Positions 1 to 8,161 of a DNA stretch of 64,000 bases are shown here, one piece after another. Location: the NCBI GenBank assembly GCA_001769215.1, contig MEOL01000014.1, forward strand, positions 124,001-188,000, in the 5' to 3' direction. Both the position numbers and the translations under genes were made by a program. Under the pieces are notes generated by a model. The model saw nothing but the letters and a program-made list of their open reading frames with translations. It searched no databases and had not been told where the DNA came from. Within the stretch, counting starts at the first letter, position 1. Every line of letters begins with the position of its first letter. The DNA is from Bacteroidetes bacterium GWF2_41_31. Lineage in GTDB: Bacteria > Bacteroidota > Bacteroidia > Bacteroidales > F082.

Positions 1-194
1 ACGGCAATTACACCGGCAATAAAAAAGGCGGGCAACAGGCATAAAATCACGTGTTCACGGGCATACCATTTGGTTAGGTCGAACATCGCCAGAACGGCTT
101 CCTGAAACCTGCCATTGTCGACAGGCAAAAAATAGGCGAACAAAAAAACGGCTGCAATCCATGCCAGTATCTTGAATTCTTTATTTGTTTCCAT
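1..194 (-). CDS. putative membrane permease (COG0701/ArsP-type), 3' part outside window
   Basis: The ATG lies at 194-192 and the frame stays open to the window edge, so only the first 64 residues are visible. They start METNKEFKILAWIAAVFLF and show two hydrophobic segments, about residues 8-24 and 49-64. The length and end are unknown. It is the last visible gene of the arsR-led operon, 43 bp after the ArsG-like permease. Genomes with arsR-thioredoxin-arsF-arsG often have a permease of the COG0701 (DUF318, ArsP-like) family at this place. The family call therefore rests on context plus a membrane N-terminus, and is an inference. Confidence 0.55.
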   Translation of the reverse strand, partial: METNKEFKILAWIAAVFLFAYFLPVDNGRFQEAVLAMFDLTKWYAREHVILCLLPAFFIAGVIA

Positions 195-237
195 TGTTAA
201 ACAATTTTGTCGTTCGCCAAAAGCGGAACCTGATCAA

Positions 238-939
238 TTAGAAATAGATGAGAATGACGTAATAAATGCCCACACCGATAAATAACACAGAGATGACTCT
301 TCTGAACCAAATTTCAAATGTTTTGAGGTTGTTATACAACTTCCCGACCCCTGAAACGGTATAAGCAATCAACCATGCGAAGATGATTACCGGTATTCCG
401 GTGGCAATGGCAAAAACAATGGGCAGATACAAGCCCGAAGCACTGCTAACCGTCATGGGGATCAGCATACCAAAGTAAAGTACCCCGCTGTAAGGACAAA
501 AAGCCAGCGCAAATACAACACCCAGAATCAGCACATCCCAGTACGAATGTTTTGATTGGTTTTGAAATTTTTGAGTTAGATTGCCTACGCCGGGAAATTT
601 TATCCTGAGCACATCGAGCATCAGCAAACCGATAACAATTAAAAGCGGGCCAATCACCTTTTCTCCATATTTTTGAAACAAGCCGGAGACTTCAAATTGA
701 TCGGCACCGATAAAAATAATAATGGCCAATCCCGTGTAGGTTATAGCTCTGCCCAGGGTATATATGAGTCCGTTGATAAATACACGCCTTCTGTCTTCCA
801 CATCTTTACTGATAAAACCGATGGCAGTAATGTTGGTGGCCAGCGGACATGGGCTGATTGCCGTCATCAAACCGAGAATAAAGGCCGTTACAACAGGCAA
901 AGAGCTATTGCTCATGATGTTTTGCAAGAATTCCTCCAT
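238..939 (-). CDS. arsG: ArsG-like efflux permease (CcdA/DsbD fold)
   Basis: A 233-residue inner-membrane protein with about six hydrophobic helices. It has the CcdA-type cysteine in helix 1 (AISPCPLATNI, about residue 31) and a second one in helix 4 (ALAFCPYSG, about residue 148). CcdA/DsbD proteins use such a pair to move thiol electrons across the membrane. The ArsG branch is known for export of trivalent aromatic aminoarsenicals and occurs together with ArsE and ArsF, which is the order found here. The start MEEFLQNIM gives the usual family length. It lies 63 bp after arsF in the same operon. A cytochrome-c-maturation CcdA is the alternative, but the ArsR-thioredoxin-ArsF context favours ArsG. 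Substrate is inferred. Confidence 0.72.
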   Translation of the reverse strand: MEEFLQNIMSNSSLPVVTAFILGLMTAISPCPLATNITAIGFISKDVEDRRRVFINGLIYTLGRAITYTGLAIIIFIGADQFEVSGLFQKYGEKVIGPLLIVIGLLMLDVLRIKFPGVGNLTQKFQNQSKHSYWDVLILGVVFALAFCPYSGVLYFGMLIPMTVSSASGLYLPIVFAIATGIPVIIFAWLIAYTVSGVGKLYNNLKTFEIWFRRVISVLFIGVGIYYVILIYF

Positions 940-1002
940 ACAAATGATGAGTTAGAAATAAACAATAAATTGGTTAGATAAACACGATAAGCCTCATGAA
1001 AT

Positions 1003-1410
1003 CTACAGCAGTGGGGTTATTTTTTCTTTAAAGATTTCCTTCAATTTTTCAGGTTTATTTACGGCATACATAAAACCTTCGTTGGTCAGGTCAATTATCG
1101 TGTTCCCGCCATAGATGATTAAAGTCTGCCCTTCAATACCCAAATCCTCAGCTTTTTTTTCACCTTCAGGTTCATCCATGTCGTAGGCTGCAAACAGAAC
1201 CTTGTTGCCGAAGAGTTCTTCCACTGCTTTTTTTGATTCAGCCTCTACCGCTTTGCAGGTTGTACACCTGCGGGCGAAATGAAAGTAATATACCTGTACG
1301 GTTTCGGTAGCGGCAAGGGTTGTGTTTTCGGTTGGTTGTGTTTGCCCCAAACACGAAATATTAAGGCTGGTAACCAATAATATAAGGGAGATAATGCCAA
1401 ATGCTTTCAT
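1003..1410 (-). CDS. arsF: ArsF-like CxxC lipoprotein
   Basis: A 135-residue exported protein with a lipobox-like signal (LNISC, Cys about residue 20), so probably a membrane-anchored periplasmic lipoprotein. The mature part has a thioredoxin-like pattern with a CxxC motif (RRCTTCKAVE, about residues 48-57) and ends in a beta-alpha unit (LIIYGGNTIIDL). It belongs to the family annotated as nitrophenyl compound nitroreductase subunit ArsF, which with ArsE is reported to reduce the nitro group of aromatic arsenicals before ArsG exports the product. It lies 5 bp after the small thioredoxin gene and upstream of arsG. The family and context are good; the reaction is taken from the family and not shown by the sequence. 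Confidence 0.72.
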   Translation of the reverse strand: MKAFGIISLILLVTSLNISCLGQTQPTENTTLAATETVQVYYFHFARRCTTCKAVEAESKKAVEELFGNKVLFAAYDMDEPEGEKKAEDLGIEGQTLIIYGGNTIIDLTNEGFMYAVNKPEKLKEIFKEKITPLL

Positions 1411-1415
1411 GATAT

Positions 1416-1655
1416 TTATTGTTTAGTGGATAATAATTCGGTGAGTTCTTTGTTGGAAGGCACACGCCCGCTGAAAATAACTTTGCCATCAACCACGAGG
1501 CCGGGTGTGTGCATAATGCCATATTCCATTATTTTCATAATGTCTTCTACTTTCGTTATAGTCGCCTGAATTCCTTCTTTTTCAACGACTTCCCTTGTGG
1601 CCTTTTCAAGGGTTTTACATTTTGGACATCCTGGCCCTAAAATTTTAATTTCCAT
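1416..1655 (-). CDS. small thioredoxin-family protein (CPKC), ArsE position
   Basis: A 79-residue cytoplasmic protein, MEIKILGPGCPKCKTLEKA, with the redox motif CPKC at residues 10-13 and a cis-Pro region (MHTPGLVVDGKVIFSG) near residues 48-63. This is the short glutaredoxin/thioredoxin-like family often called redox-active disulfide protein 2. It is encoded between arsR and arsF, the place of arsE in arsEFG operons. It may pass electrons to ArsF or act with it as a reductase. The thioredoxin fold is clear from the motifs; the ArsE role is inferred from gene order. Confidence 0.75.
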   Translation of the reverse strand: MEIKILGPGCPKCKTLEKATREVVEKEGIQATITKVEDIMKIMEYGIMHTPGLVVDGKVIFSGRVPSNKELTELLSTKQ

Positions 1656-1714
1656 AGTTCGATCCTTTTAATGGGTGATTATTGATATTTTGTTTAAACA
1701 TTTAATCAGAGTTT

Positions 1715-2029
1715 TTATAACTGTTCGTTTTCTGTAAAGAGTTCATTAAACATTTTGCGGGCTTCTTCCCAGTTTCCCTTGTTAAGGCAATACTTAATAT
1801 AAGGTGGTTCTACCTCTCCCTGAATAAGCCCGGCATATTTTAGCTCTTTCAGGTGTTGCGACAAGGTGGAGCGACCTACCGGAATTTCATCCACCAGATC
1901 GCCACTATAACAACAGGCATTCATTTTTAATAGTTTTTGAATGATGTATAACCTTACGGGATGCCCCAGCGCCTTAAGTACTCTGGCCATTTCCGTTGTC
2001 TCAATTGATAGTTCGGTTTTCTTCTTCAT
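1715..2029 (-). CDS. arsR: ArsR/SmtB-family transcriptional repressor
   Basis: A 104-residue winged-helix regulator. The N-terminal part ALGHPVRLYIIQKLL (about residues 20-34) is the usual ArsR entry to the DNA-binding domain, and GRSTLSQHLKELKYAGLI (about 53-70) is the recognition helix and wing. A vicinal Cys pair sits before the recognition helix (NACCYSGDL, about residues 37-45), roughly where ArsR repressors carry metalloid ligands, but not as the classical ELCVCDL. The gene leads the minus-strand operon with the thioredoxin, arsF and arsG. The promoter in front of it overlaps a palindrome, which fits autorepression released by an arsenical or other thiophilic compound. Confidence 0.88.
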   Translation of the reverse strand: MKKKTELSIETTEMARVLKALGHPVRLYIIQKLLKMNACCYSGDLVDEIPVGRSTLSQHLKELKYAGLIQGEVEPPYIKYCLNKGNWEEARKMFNELFTENEQL

Positions 2030-2045
2030 TTACATCGATTTCTTT

Positions 2046-2081
2046 ATTTCGCAAAATAACGAAATGATATTGACATGGCAA
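2046..2081 (-). promoter_or_regulatory. promoter of the ars operon with overlapping ArsR operator
   Basis: The inverted repeat ATTTCG-N8-CGAAAT occupies 2046-2065, 16 bp before the arsR start. On the minus strand a Bacteroidota-type promoter reads TTG (2081-2079), a 19-nt spacer, then TTATTTTG (2059-2052), close to TAnnTTTG. The -7 element lies inside the palindrome, so a bound ArsR dimer would block sigma contact. The operator assignment is inferred from symmetry and position. Confidence 0.65.
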
Positions 2082-2161
2082 TGCGTTAATCCTCTTTTTT
2101 TCTTTTTTCTTTAATCTTCTTTCTTTTTATTGTTTCCTTTGTGGTTAAATTACGCTCTAAA

Positions 2162-4036
2162 ATGAGAACTATAAAGATGTTGTTGGTCTTTCTGGGAATG
2201 ATCATCTTCCTGCAAGCAACTGCCCAGGTGGATAGTCTTGTAAGAGAACAGGATTCAATAAATCAGGTGGTGATGCTGGATTACCAGAAAAAACTCCTGG
2301 AATTTGAGCAGCAACGTAAAACCGATTCTCTGAAACGAATAGAACTGGAAAACAAACTAAGCTCATTAACAGCCGCTGATAAGATAAAGGAAGTTGAGTT
2401 GCAGAGCCAGTTACAGGAAATAGCGGACAGAGAGGCCCGGGAAAATACCCAAAAAAGGGCCAGAATCGATTCGCTTCGGAAACAAGCCAGTGGTTTTCCT
2501 GTGTTTGGAATGCTCAAAGACACCTTGTTCCTCATCTATGCCAAAAGCGGTGCTCTATCACCTTACGAGAGGGCGCAAAACATCTCCAGAAAAATACGTA
2601 CACTTTACAGAAACGATTTTCTTGAAGTTGATTCGATTGTATTCGTTAAGTCAGAAAATTCACTTGATATCGTTTACGATCAACTCATTGTGATGAGCCT
2701 GACGGAGACAGATGCGATGTGGGAAAATAAGTCCCTGGTTGAACTGGCTGATGAATATACGTCCATTATTCGTAACGCCATCCTCTTGGCGAAGAAGGAA
2801 TTCAGCCTGTCAAACCTGTTGATCAGAATTGGATTGGTAGCGCTCATCCTGTTGAGTCTCTGGTTTTTTGTTTGGGTAATAGGTAAGCTTTACCACCGTT
2901 TGATACGTTTTGTGGATACCAGAAAGGATAAATGGCTTAAAAATCTTTCGTACAAAGACTATACTTTCCTTTCTGCTGATCAGGAAATAATGATTATCTT
3001 CTTTATCTTCAAGGTCGTCCGCTGGTTCTTCATCGCTATCGTATTTTATATTGCATTTCCACTGATATTCAGCGTTTTTGCCTTTACACGAGGATGGGCC
3101 GATGACCTGGTTAACCTGGTTTGGTCGCCATTTAAAAGCATTTTTATTGCGATTTGGGAATATTTACCCAATCTGTTTAGCATCCTGGCCATTTATTTTG
3201 TGATGAAGTATTTTATCCGTTTGGTAAAGTACTTTTTTGCAGAAATTGACTCCGGGAAGCTGAAAATCAACGGTTTTCATGCCGACTGGTCGATGCCCAC
3301 CTACAGCATTGTAAAGTTCCTTCTGTATGCATTTATGTTTATTTTGATTTTTCCGTATCTGCCGGGCTCTGATTCAAATATATTCAAAGGGGTTTCTGTA
3401 TTTCTGGGTGTCCTGTTTTCTTTGGGGTCTTCGTCCGCCATCGCCAATATGGTGGCTGGTTTGGTCATCACCTATATGCGTCCTTTTAAGATTGGCGACC
3501 GCATCAAAATTGGTGATATTACAGGTGACGTGGTTGAAAAGACACTGCTGGTTACCCGGTTAAGAACCATAAAAAATGAGGAAATTACCATCCCGAACTC
3601 TTCTGTACTTTCAGGCAACACCACCAATTACAGTGCCTTTTCAAAAACCGACGGGCTGATCATCCATTCAAAAGTGACCATTGGATATGATGTGCCCTGG
3701 AAGGAAATGCACCAGGCATTGATTGACGCTGCACTTTTAACAGATAAAATTCTATCCGATCCAAAGCCTTTTGTGCTACAAATAAGTCTGGATGATTTTT
3801 ATATAACTTATCAATTAAATGCTTACATCAGGGAAGCCAATATACAATCAGCCATCTACTCTATGTTGCATCAGAATATTCAGGATGTGTGTAACCAGAG
3901 AGGTATCGAGATTATGTCGCCACACTACAGGAGTCAACGCGATGGAAACAGAACCACCATCCCGTCAGGATATTTAAGTGATGGGTATGTATCGCCATGC
4001 TTTCGCGTGGACCATGAAAATGAAAGGGATGAATAG
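2162..4036 (+). CDS. MscS-family mechanosensitive ion channel with periplasmic coiled-coil domain
   Basis: About 624 residues. The ATG at 2162 is preferred over an in-frame GTG at 2141 because it opens directly with a signal peptide (MRTIKMLLVFLGMIIFL). Residues 25-110 are charged and heptad-like, so probably a periplasmic coiled coil. Several membrane helices follow from about residue 218. The MscS core is clear: the pore helix and start of the beta domain read LFSLGSSSAIANMVAGLV, then RPFKIGDRIKIGDITGDV and ITIPNSSVLSG. The C-terminal alpha/beta vestibule follows to about residue 595. Its job is release of osmolytes during hypo-osmotic shock. It is much longer than E. coli MscS, like other large MscS paralogues. 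It stands alone between the ars operon and lpxD. Confidence 0.9.
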   Translation: MRTIKMLLVFLGMIIFLQATAQVDSLVREQDSINQVVMLDYQKKLLEFEQQRKTDSLKRIELENKLSSLTAADKIKEVELQSQLQEIADREARENTQKRARIDSLRKQASGFPVFGMLKDTLFLIYAKSGALSPYERAQNISRKIRTLYRNDFLEVDSIVFVKSENSLDIVYDQLIVMSLTETDAMWENKSLVELADEYTSIIRNAILLAKKEFSLSNLLIRIGLVALILLSLWFFVWVIGKLYHRLIRFVDTRKDKWLKNLSYKDYTFLSADQEIMIIFFIFKVVRWFFIAIVFYIAFPLIFSVFAFTRGWADDLVNLVWSPFKSIFIAIWEYLPNLFSILAIYFVMKYFIRLVKYFFAEIDSGKLKINGFHADWSMPTYSIVKFLLYAFMFILIFPYLPGSDSNIFKGVSVFLGVLFSLGSSSAIANMVAGLVITYMRPFKIGDRIKIGDITGDVVEKTLLVTRLRTIKNEEITIPNSSVLSGNTTNYSAFSKTDGLIIHSKVTIGYDVPWKEMHQALIDAALLTDKILSDPKPFVLQISLDDFYITYQLNAYIREANIQSAIYSMLHQNIQDVCNQRGIEIMSPHYRSQRDGNRTTIPSGYLSDGYVSPCFRVDHENERDE

Positions 4037-4105
4037 GACAAAAAATTCAGGTTTTTTTTATAGTTTCACCGCCTCAATTGCGTAACCATTTTTAAGCATA
4101 AAATA

Positions 4106-5098
4106 ATGAAATCATACACCATCCAGGAAATCAACGAGATGATAAAAGGCCGGTTGATTGGCGACACCAGCCATCGGATAACCGGGCCGGAGCAATTGGA
4201 AAAAGCCAATAATAACCACATCACTTTTGTTGGAAATCGAAAATATGTTCGACTTTGGGAAACCTCCGGAGCGTGTGCCGCTATTGTGGATGAAAAACTG
4301 AATTTTGAACCGGGTGAAAACCGGGCTTTGATCAAAGTAAAAAATGCGGATTTGGCCATGGCCCGCTTGCTTGAGGTGTTCGATCCGGGACTGCCTTCTT
4401 TTGATGAGGACATCCATCCCACAGCAGTGGTACATCCTTCTGCCACTATTGGCAAAGGTTGCAAAATTGGGGCTAACAGTTATGTTGGTAAAGGGGTGAT
4501 TTTGGGTGAAGGAGTGCTCATTTATCCAAATGTGACTATACTTGACGAAACCAAAATCGGACGGGGCACCATCATCTGGTCGGGTACCGTCATCCGGGAG
4601 CGTTGCGAAATAGGAAGTTTTTGCATTTTCCACATCAATGTAAGTATCGGTGCCGATGGCTTTGGGTACCGTCCGGCTGAAGATGGCAGGGGATTGGTTA
4701 AAATTCCGCAAATTGGAAATGTGGTGATAGGCAATGCGGTTGAAATTGGAGCCAACTCCTGTGTCGACCGTGGCAAGTTTAGTTCCACCATCATTGGGGA
4801 TGGATGTAAAATAGACAACCTGGTTCAGATTGCCCACAATTGTGTGATGGGGCGCTCGTGCATCATGGCCGGTCACAGTGGTCTGGCGGGTTCTGTCACC
4901 CTGGGCGATGGGGTTATGATTGGCGGAAGCGCCTCCATTAATGATCATATCACCATCCATTCAGGGGCGGTAGTAGCCGGAGGATCTGGTGTGATGAATG
5001 ACGTTGCTGCCGGTAAAACCGTGTTGGGATACCCGGCCACCGAGGCCAGGGATATGCTTAAACAATGGGTGGCTTTGCGGAAGATGGCGGAGAAATAA
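4106..5098 (+). CDS. lpxD: UDP-3-O-acylglucosamine N-acyltransferase
   Basis: The 330-residue protein has an N-terminal LpxD domain (about residues 1-100) followed by a long left-handed beta-helix of hexapeptide repeats (IGKGCKIGANSYVGKGVILG and more, about 110-290). The catalytic His region reads QIAHNCVMGRSCIMAGHSG (about residues 235-253). LpxD adds the second 3-hydroxyacyl chain to UDP-glucosamine in lipid A synthesis, in the cytoplasm on acyl-ACP. Length and motifs match the family. Some Bacteroidota carry a second LpxD-like paralogue away from the main lpx cluster, and this gene stands alone here, so it may be that paralogue. Confidence 0.88.
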   Translation: MKSYTIQEINEMIKGRLIGDTSHRITGPEQLEKANNNHITFVGNRKYVRLWETSGACAAIVDEKLNFEPGENRALIKVKNADLAMARLLEVFDPGLPSFDEDIHPTAVVHPSATIGKGCKIGANSYVGKGVILGEGVLIYPNVTILDETKIGRGTIIWSGTVIRERCEIGSFCIFHINVSIGADGFGYRPAEDGRGLVKIPQIGNVVIGNAVEIGANSCVDRGKFSSTIIGDGCKIDNLVQIAHNCVMGRSCIMAGHSGLAGSVTLGDGVMIGGSASINDHITIHSGAVVAGGSGVMNDVAAGKTVLGYPATEARDMLKQWVALRKMAEK

Positions 5099-5103
5099 CC
5101 CTG

Positions 5104-5188
5104 AACCCTGGCAGGGTTTAGAACCTTGACGAACCCTGGCAGGGTTTGGGTTTAGAACCCTACCAGGGTTTAAAACCCTGGTAGGGTT
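5104..5188. repeat. four tandem 15-bp palindromes, probable bidirectional terminator
   Basis: Four units of the form AACCCTnnCAGGGTT lie at 5104-5118, 5132-5146, 5156-5170 (CTACC centre) and 5174-5188 (CTGGT centre). The last two are reverse complements of each other, so 5156-5188 can also fold into one long 15-bp stem. They fill the gap between the convergent genes lpxD and the ABC-F gene, and the last unit overlaps the ABC-F stop codon. Confidence 0.7.
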
Positions 5189-6822
5189 TACGCTTTTTCT
5201 ATCTCTCGTAAATTCTCCATCTTCTTCTTTACCAGAAAACTGTGGATATCGCCAAGGTGTTCTTTCACCTGCCCTTTACCAAATTCAAAGACTTTGGATA
5301 CCAATCCATCCAGGAAATCCCGATCGTGGGATACCAGGATGAGCGTGCCATCATAATCCTGCAAGGCACTTTTCAGGATGTCCTTTGTGCGTAAATCCAG
5401 GTGGTTGGTGGGCTCATCCAAAATCAGTAGGTTCACAGGTTCGAGCAATAATTTGATCATTGCCAGCCGGGTACGTTCGCCTCCCGAAAGTACTTTCACC
5501 TTTTTGTTCCAGCTATCACTCCCAAACATAAAGGCTCCTAGGATGTCTTTTATTTTCGTCCGTATGTCGCCTTTGGCTACATCATCAATGGTTAAGAATA
5601 CGGTGCTTTCTTCATCCAGCAGTGATGCTTCATTCTGTGCAAAATAACCAATCAATGTGTTATGCCCGATGGTCAATTGCCCTTCGCACTTGGTTTCTCC
5701 CATCAGGCATTTTACCATGGTGGACTTTCCTTCGCCGTTTTTCCCAACAAAAGCCACCCGTTCGCCTCTCTGGATGTGAAATGAAACTCCCGAAAACACG
5801 TTAAGATGGCCATAGGACTTTGAAACGTCTTCCAGCACCACCGGAAAACTCCCTGAACGCGGCGATGGTGGAAATTTCAATCGCAACGCGGAAGTATCTA
5901 TTTCATCTACCTCTATCTCAGGCAATTTCTCCAGCATCTTCACCCTCGACTGCACCTGGTTGGTTTTTGAATAAGTTCCTTTGAACCGGTCGATAAACAG
6001 CTGATTATCGGCAATAAACTTTTGTTGTTCAGCAAATTGCTTCTGTTGTTGTTCGCGGCGTTCTTTTCTAAGCTGGAGGTAGCTTGAATAGGTGACTTTG
6101 TAATCGTAGATACGGCCCATGGTGATTTCGATGGTACGCGTAGTGATGTTGTCGACAAAAGCACGGTCGTGCGAAATCACAATAACTGCTTTGGCACTGT
6201 TGATCAGAAACTCTTCAAACCACTGTATCGACTCGATGTCCATGTGGTTGGTGGGTTCATCCAGCAGGATGAGGTCAGGTTTTTGAAGCAGTATTTTAGC
6301 CAGTTCAATGCGCATACGCCATCCTCCGCTAAACTCGCTGGTGGGTCGATTGAAATCGGACCGCAAAAAACCAAGGCCAAATAGGATCTTCTCAATTTCA
6401 GCGTCGTAATTGATCTCTCCAACTGAATAAAAAGCCTCGCTGAGTGCCGAAACCCGTTCTATCAACTCGTAATATTCAGCAGATTCGTAATCGATTCGCG
6501 TAGAAAGCTGGTTGTTAAGTTCCTCCAATTCCTTTTCCATCTCCAACATCTGTGCGAAGGCCTGGGATGCCTCTTCAAACACCGTACGGTTGTCAACCGT
6601 TAGTAAATGTTGTGGTAAATAGGCAATCACCGCTTCGGTTGGCGATGACACCTTACCCCGTGACGGTGTTTTCTCCCCCGCAATAATTTTAAGTAAAGTC
6701 GATTTTCCGGCACCATTTTTCCCCATCAGGGCGATGCGGTCCTTTTCGTTGATAGCGAAAGAAATATCCTTAAAAAGCGAGGTCCCGCCAAACTCTACTG
6801 TAAGTCCGTCAATTGAAATCAT
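5188..6822 (-). CDS. ABC-F family ATPase
   Basis: A 544-residue soluble protein with two ABC domains and no membrane segment. Domain 1 has Walker A GKNGAGKS (about residue 35), signature SGGWRMRIELAKILL (about 165) and Walker B LILLDEPTNHMD (about 184). A charged linker with ERREQQQKQFAEQQKF (about 255-270) joins it to domain 2, with GKNGEGKS (about 360), SGGERTRLAMIKLLL and LLILDEPTNHLD. DEPTNHxD in both halves marks ABC-F proteins, which act on ribosomes (Uup/EttA/YbiT-like) and are not transporters. Antibiotic-protection members exist, but nothing here points to one. It is monocistronic and convergent with lpxD. Confidence 0.92.
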   Translation of the reverse strand: MISIDGLTVEFGGTSLFKDISFAINEKDRIALMGKNGAGKSTLLKIIAGEKTPSRGKVSSPTEAVIAYLPQHLLTVDNRTVFEEASQAFAQMLEMEKELEELNNQLSTRIDYESAEYYELIERVSALSEAFYSVGEINYDAEIEKILFGLGFLRSDFNRPTSEFSGGWRMRIELAKILLQKPDLILLDEPTNHMDIESIQWFEEFLINSAKAVIVISHDRAFVDNITTRTIEITMGRIYDYKVTYSSYLQLRKERREQQQKQFAEQQKFIADNQLFIDRFKGTYSKTNQVQSRVKMLEKLPEIEVDEIDTSALRLKFPPSPRSGSFPVVLEDVSKSYGHLNVFSGVSFHIQRGERVAFVGKNGEGKSTMVKCLMGETKCEGQLTIGHNTLIGYFAQNEASLLDEESTVFLTIDDVAKGDIRTKIKDILGAFMFGSDSWNKKVKVLSGGERTRLAMIKLLLEPVNLLILDEPTNHLDLRTKDILKSALQDYDGTLILVSHDRDFLDGLVSKVFEFGKGQVKEHLGDIHSFLVKKKMENLREIEKA

Positions 6823-6842
6823 TCCTAAATTTTAATGAGGCG

Positions 6843-6850
6843 CAAAGATA
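6843..6850 (-). promoter_or_regulatory. TAnnTTTG-type -7 element for the ABC-F gene
   Basis: On the minus strand TATCTTTG lies 20 bp before the ATG, a perfect match to the Bacteroidota -7 consensus. No good -33 TTG was seen at the usual distance, so the call is moderate. Confidence 0.45.
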
Positions 6851-6964
6851 CTTTCTTTCGGTTCTGATGTGAATTATTTTTTTCATACGGAGAGCTAACT
6901 CCTATGCAAAAACCCCGAATGTCATGCGGGGACTCAAATAGTAAGATGACAAAACCCAAAGAAA

Positions 6965-7310
6965 AACCCTGTCATTTCGATAGCGCTTGCGCTGAGAAAT
7001 CCCCAGGTAATTGATTATCTCCATTTTTGCACTAACCTAATACACAGCATTATATCAAAAGTTGTCATTGGTATGTCATCTTTTTCGCGGATGAGAAACG
7101 TAAGTTCGGCGAAGCCAAATCCCCCGGGAAGGAAATGCTCCACTTTTCCGGGAGATTTGTCTTTCGTCCGCCTCCGCTATCGCTCTGGCAGCCTCAATCG
7201 AAATTACAGGGTTGTTTTTTGGGTTGGTATAGGATTTATGGTGAAAGGTCTTTTTTCCCAATGAGATATCCCCCGGGAATTCATAACCTCCATTTTTACA
7301 TCTATCTAAT
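6965..7310. repeat. intergenic mosaic of inverted and direct repeat units
   Basis: The 603-bp gap between the ABC-F gene and the lipoprotein gene holds no convincing gene but several related units. One copy starting AACCCTGTCATTTCGAT at 6965 continues to GAGAAATCCCC and contains the small palindrome AGCGCTTGCGCT (6982-6993). A reverse-complement copy ends ATCGAAATTACAGGGTT at 7213. A diverged direct repeat pairs 6994-7041 with 7263-7310; both contain CTCCATTTTT and end in CTAAT. A further half unit with AAATCCCCCGGGAA lies near 7116. This looks like decayed REP/MITE-like material. Confidence 0.6.
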
Positions 7311-7425
7311 CTCTCTGAGGTTGGTTCCCCGAAACCCCGCTTCGTAAGAAGTAGCTAAATAAAAAAAAATCGGCTTTTAGAACATCATTTTTGCTATTTT
7401 TGGAAAGACATTAAAACAAAACGCC

Positions 7426-7965
7426 ATGAAAAACTCAATGCTGATTTTACTGCTTATAGTAATCTTTATTTCATGTAAAAAAAATGATCCCCAATCAGTA
7501 ATACATCCCGCTGTAATTAACGACTCCATTGATGTTAATTCAGACCATATAGTTGATTTTGTGATCCGCCAGACAGAAATTCATACCGATGATGTTCCTT
7601 CCTCTGCGGGGAGCATTATCAACTCAATAGACCCCATAAATGGAAATCTTGTTCTATACCGGGATCCTGTTGGATATTTATTTATGGGTTTAAACGACAC
7701 CATCAAAAAACAGGATAATAACAACAAGGTATGGTTTGAATATGAAGCTGACATCATACACATCAACAGAATCTACGATAGTTGGGACCCATATTGGACT
7801 GTTATGTCCGAAACATTCCCTCCTTATTTCCTGGCATTCAAACTCATATCAAATGGCCAGGAAGAAATCGGATGGTTGCAACTGGAATTTGATCTGGAAA
7901 CTGGTGCCGTTTCAATCATCAAGGGTGTAATTACCAATTCAGATAATTTAATTATTCAAATTTAA
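7426..7965 (+). CDS. hypothetical lipoprotein
   Basis: A 179-residue protein of unknown family. It begins with a lipoprotein signal, MKNSMLILLLIVIFISC, followed by KKNDP, so it is probably anchored in the membrane after cleavage before Cys17. The mature part is acidic and beta-rich, with a stretch VNSDHIVDFVIRQTEIHTDD and a late GWLQLEFD near residue 150 that resembles the last strands of small Bacteroidota beta proteins. It appears to stand alone, after a repeat-rich gap and before the helicase gene. No function can be given. Confidence 0.7.
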   Translation: MKNSMLILLLIVIFISCKKNDPQSVIHPAVINDSIDVNSDHIVDFVIRQTEIHTDDVPSSAGSIINSIDPINGNLVLYRDPVGYLFMGLNDTIKKQDNNNKVWFEYEADIIHINRIYDSWDPYWTVMSETFPPYFLAFKLISNGQEEIGWLQLEFDLETGAVSIIKGVITNSDNLIIQI

Positions 7966-8161
7966 AGTTGACAGGATAGGCTGTTTTTATGCCTGGAACA
8001 ATTTTAATATTGGGCTTAACGTTTTCGGATATTAAGTCAAAATTTCATTTAATGCCCCGGTAGTTCTATAGCGAGGTGGTTTATTGATTTATATGAATCA
8101 ACTTTTCACGTACTCATTTTACCCGTATTTTTTCAATCTGAATTACCTCTACCTTTACCGG

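Noticed and set aside
673..981. 102-codon frame antisense to arsG
   Set aside because: It lies fully opposite a clear membrane-protein gene and has no signal, domain or promoter.
2141..2161. GTG start of the MscS gene
   Set aside because: The ATG at 2162 directly opens a good signal peptide; the seven extra residues (MVKLRSK) are not needed.
4112..4960. 282-codon frame antisense to lpxD
   Set aside because: A shadow of the hexapeptide repeats on the other strand; LpxD motifs make the plus strand the coding one.
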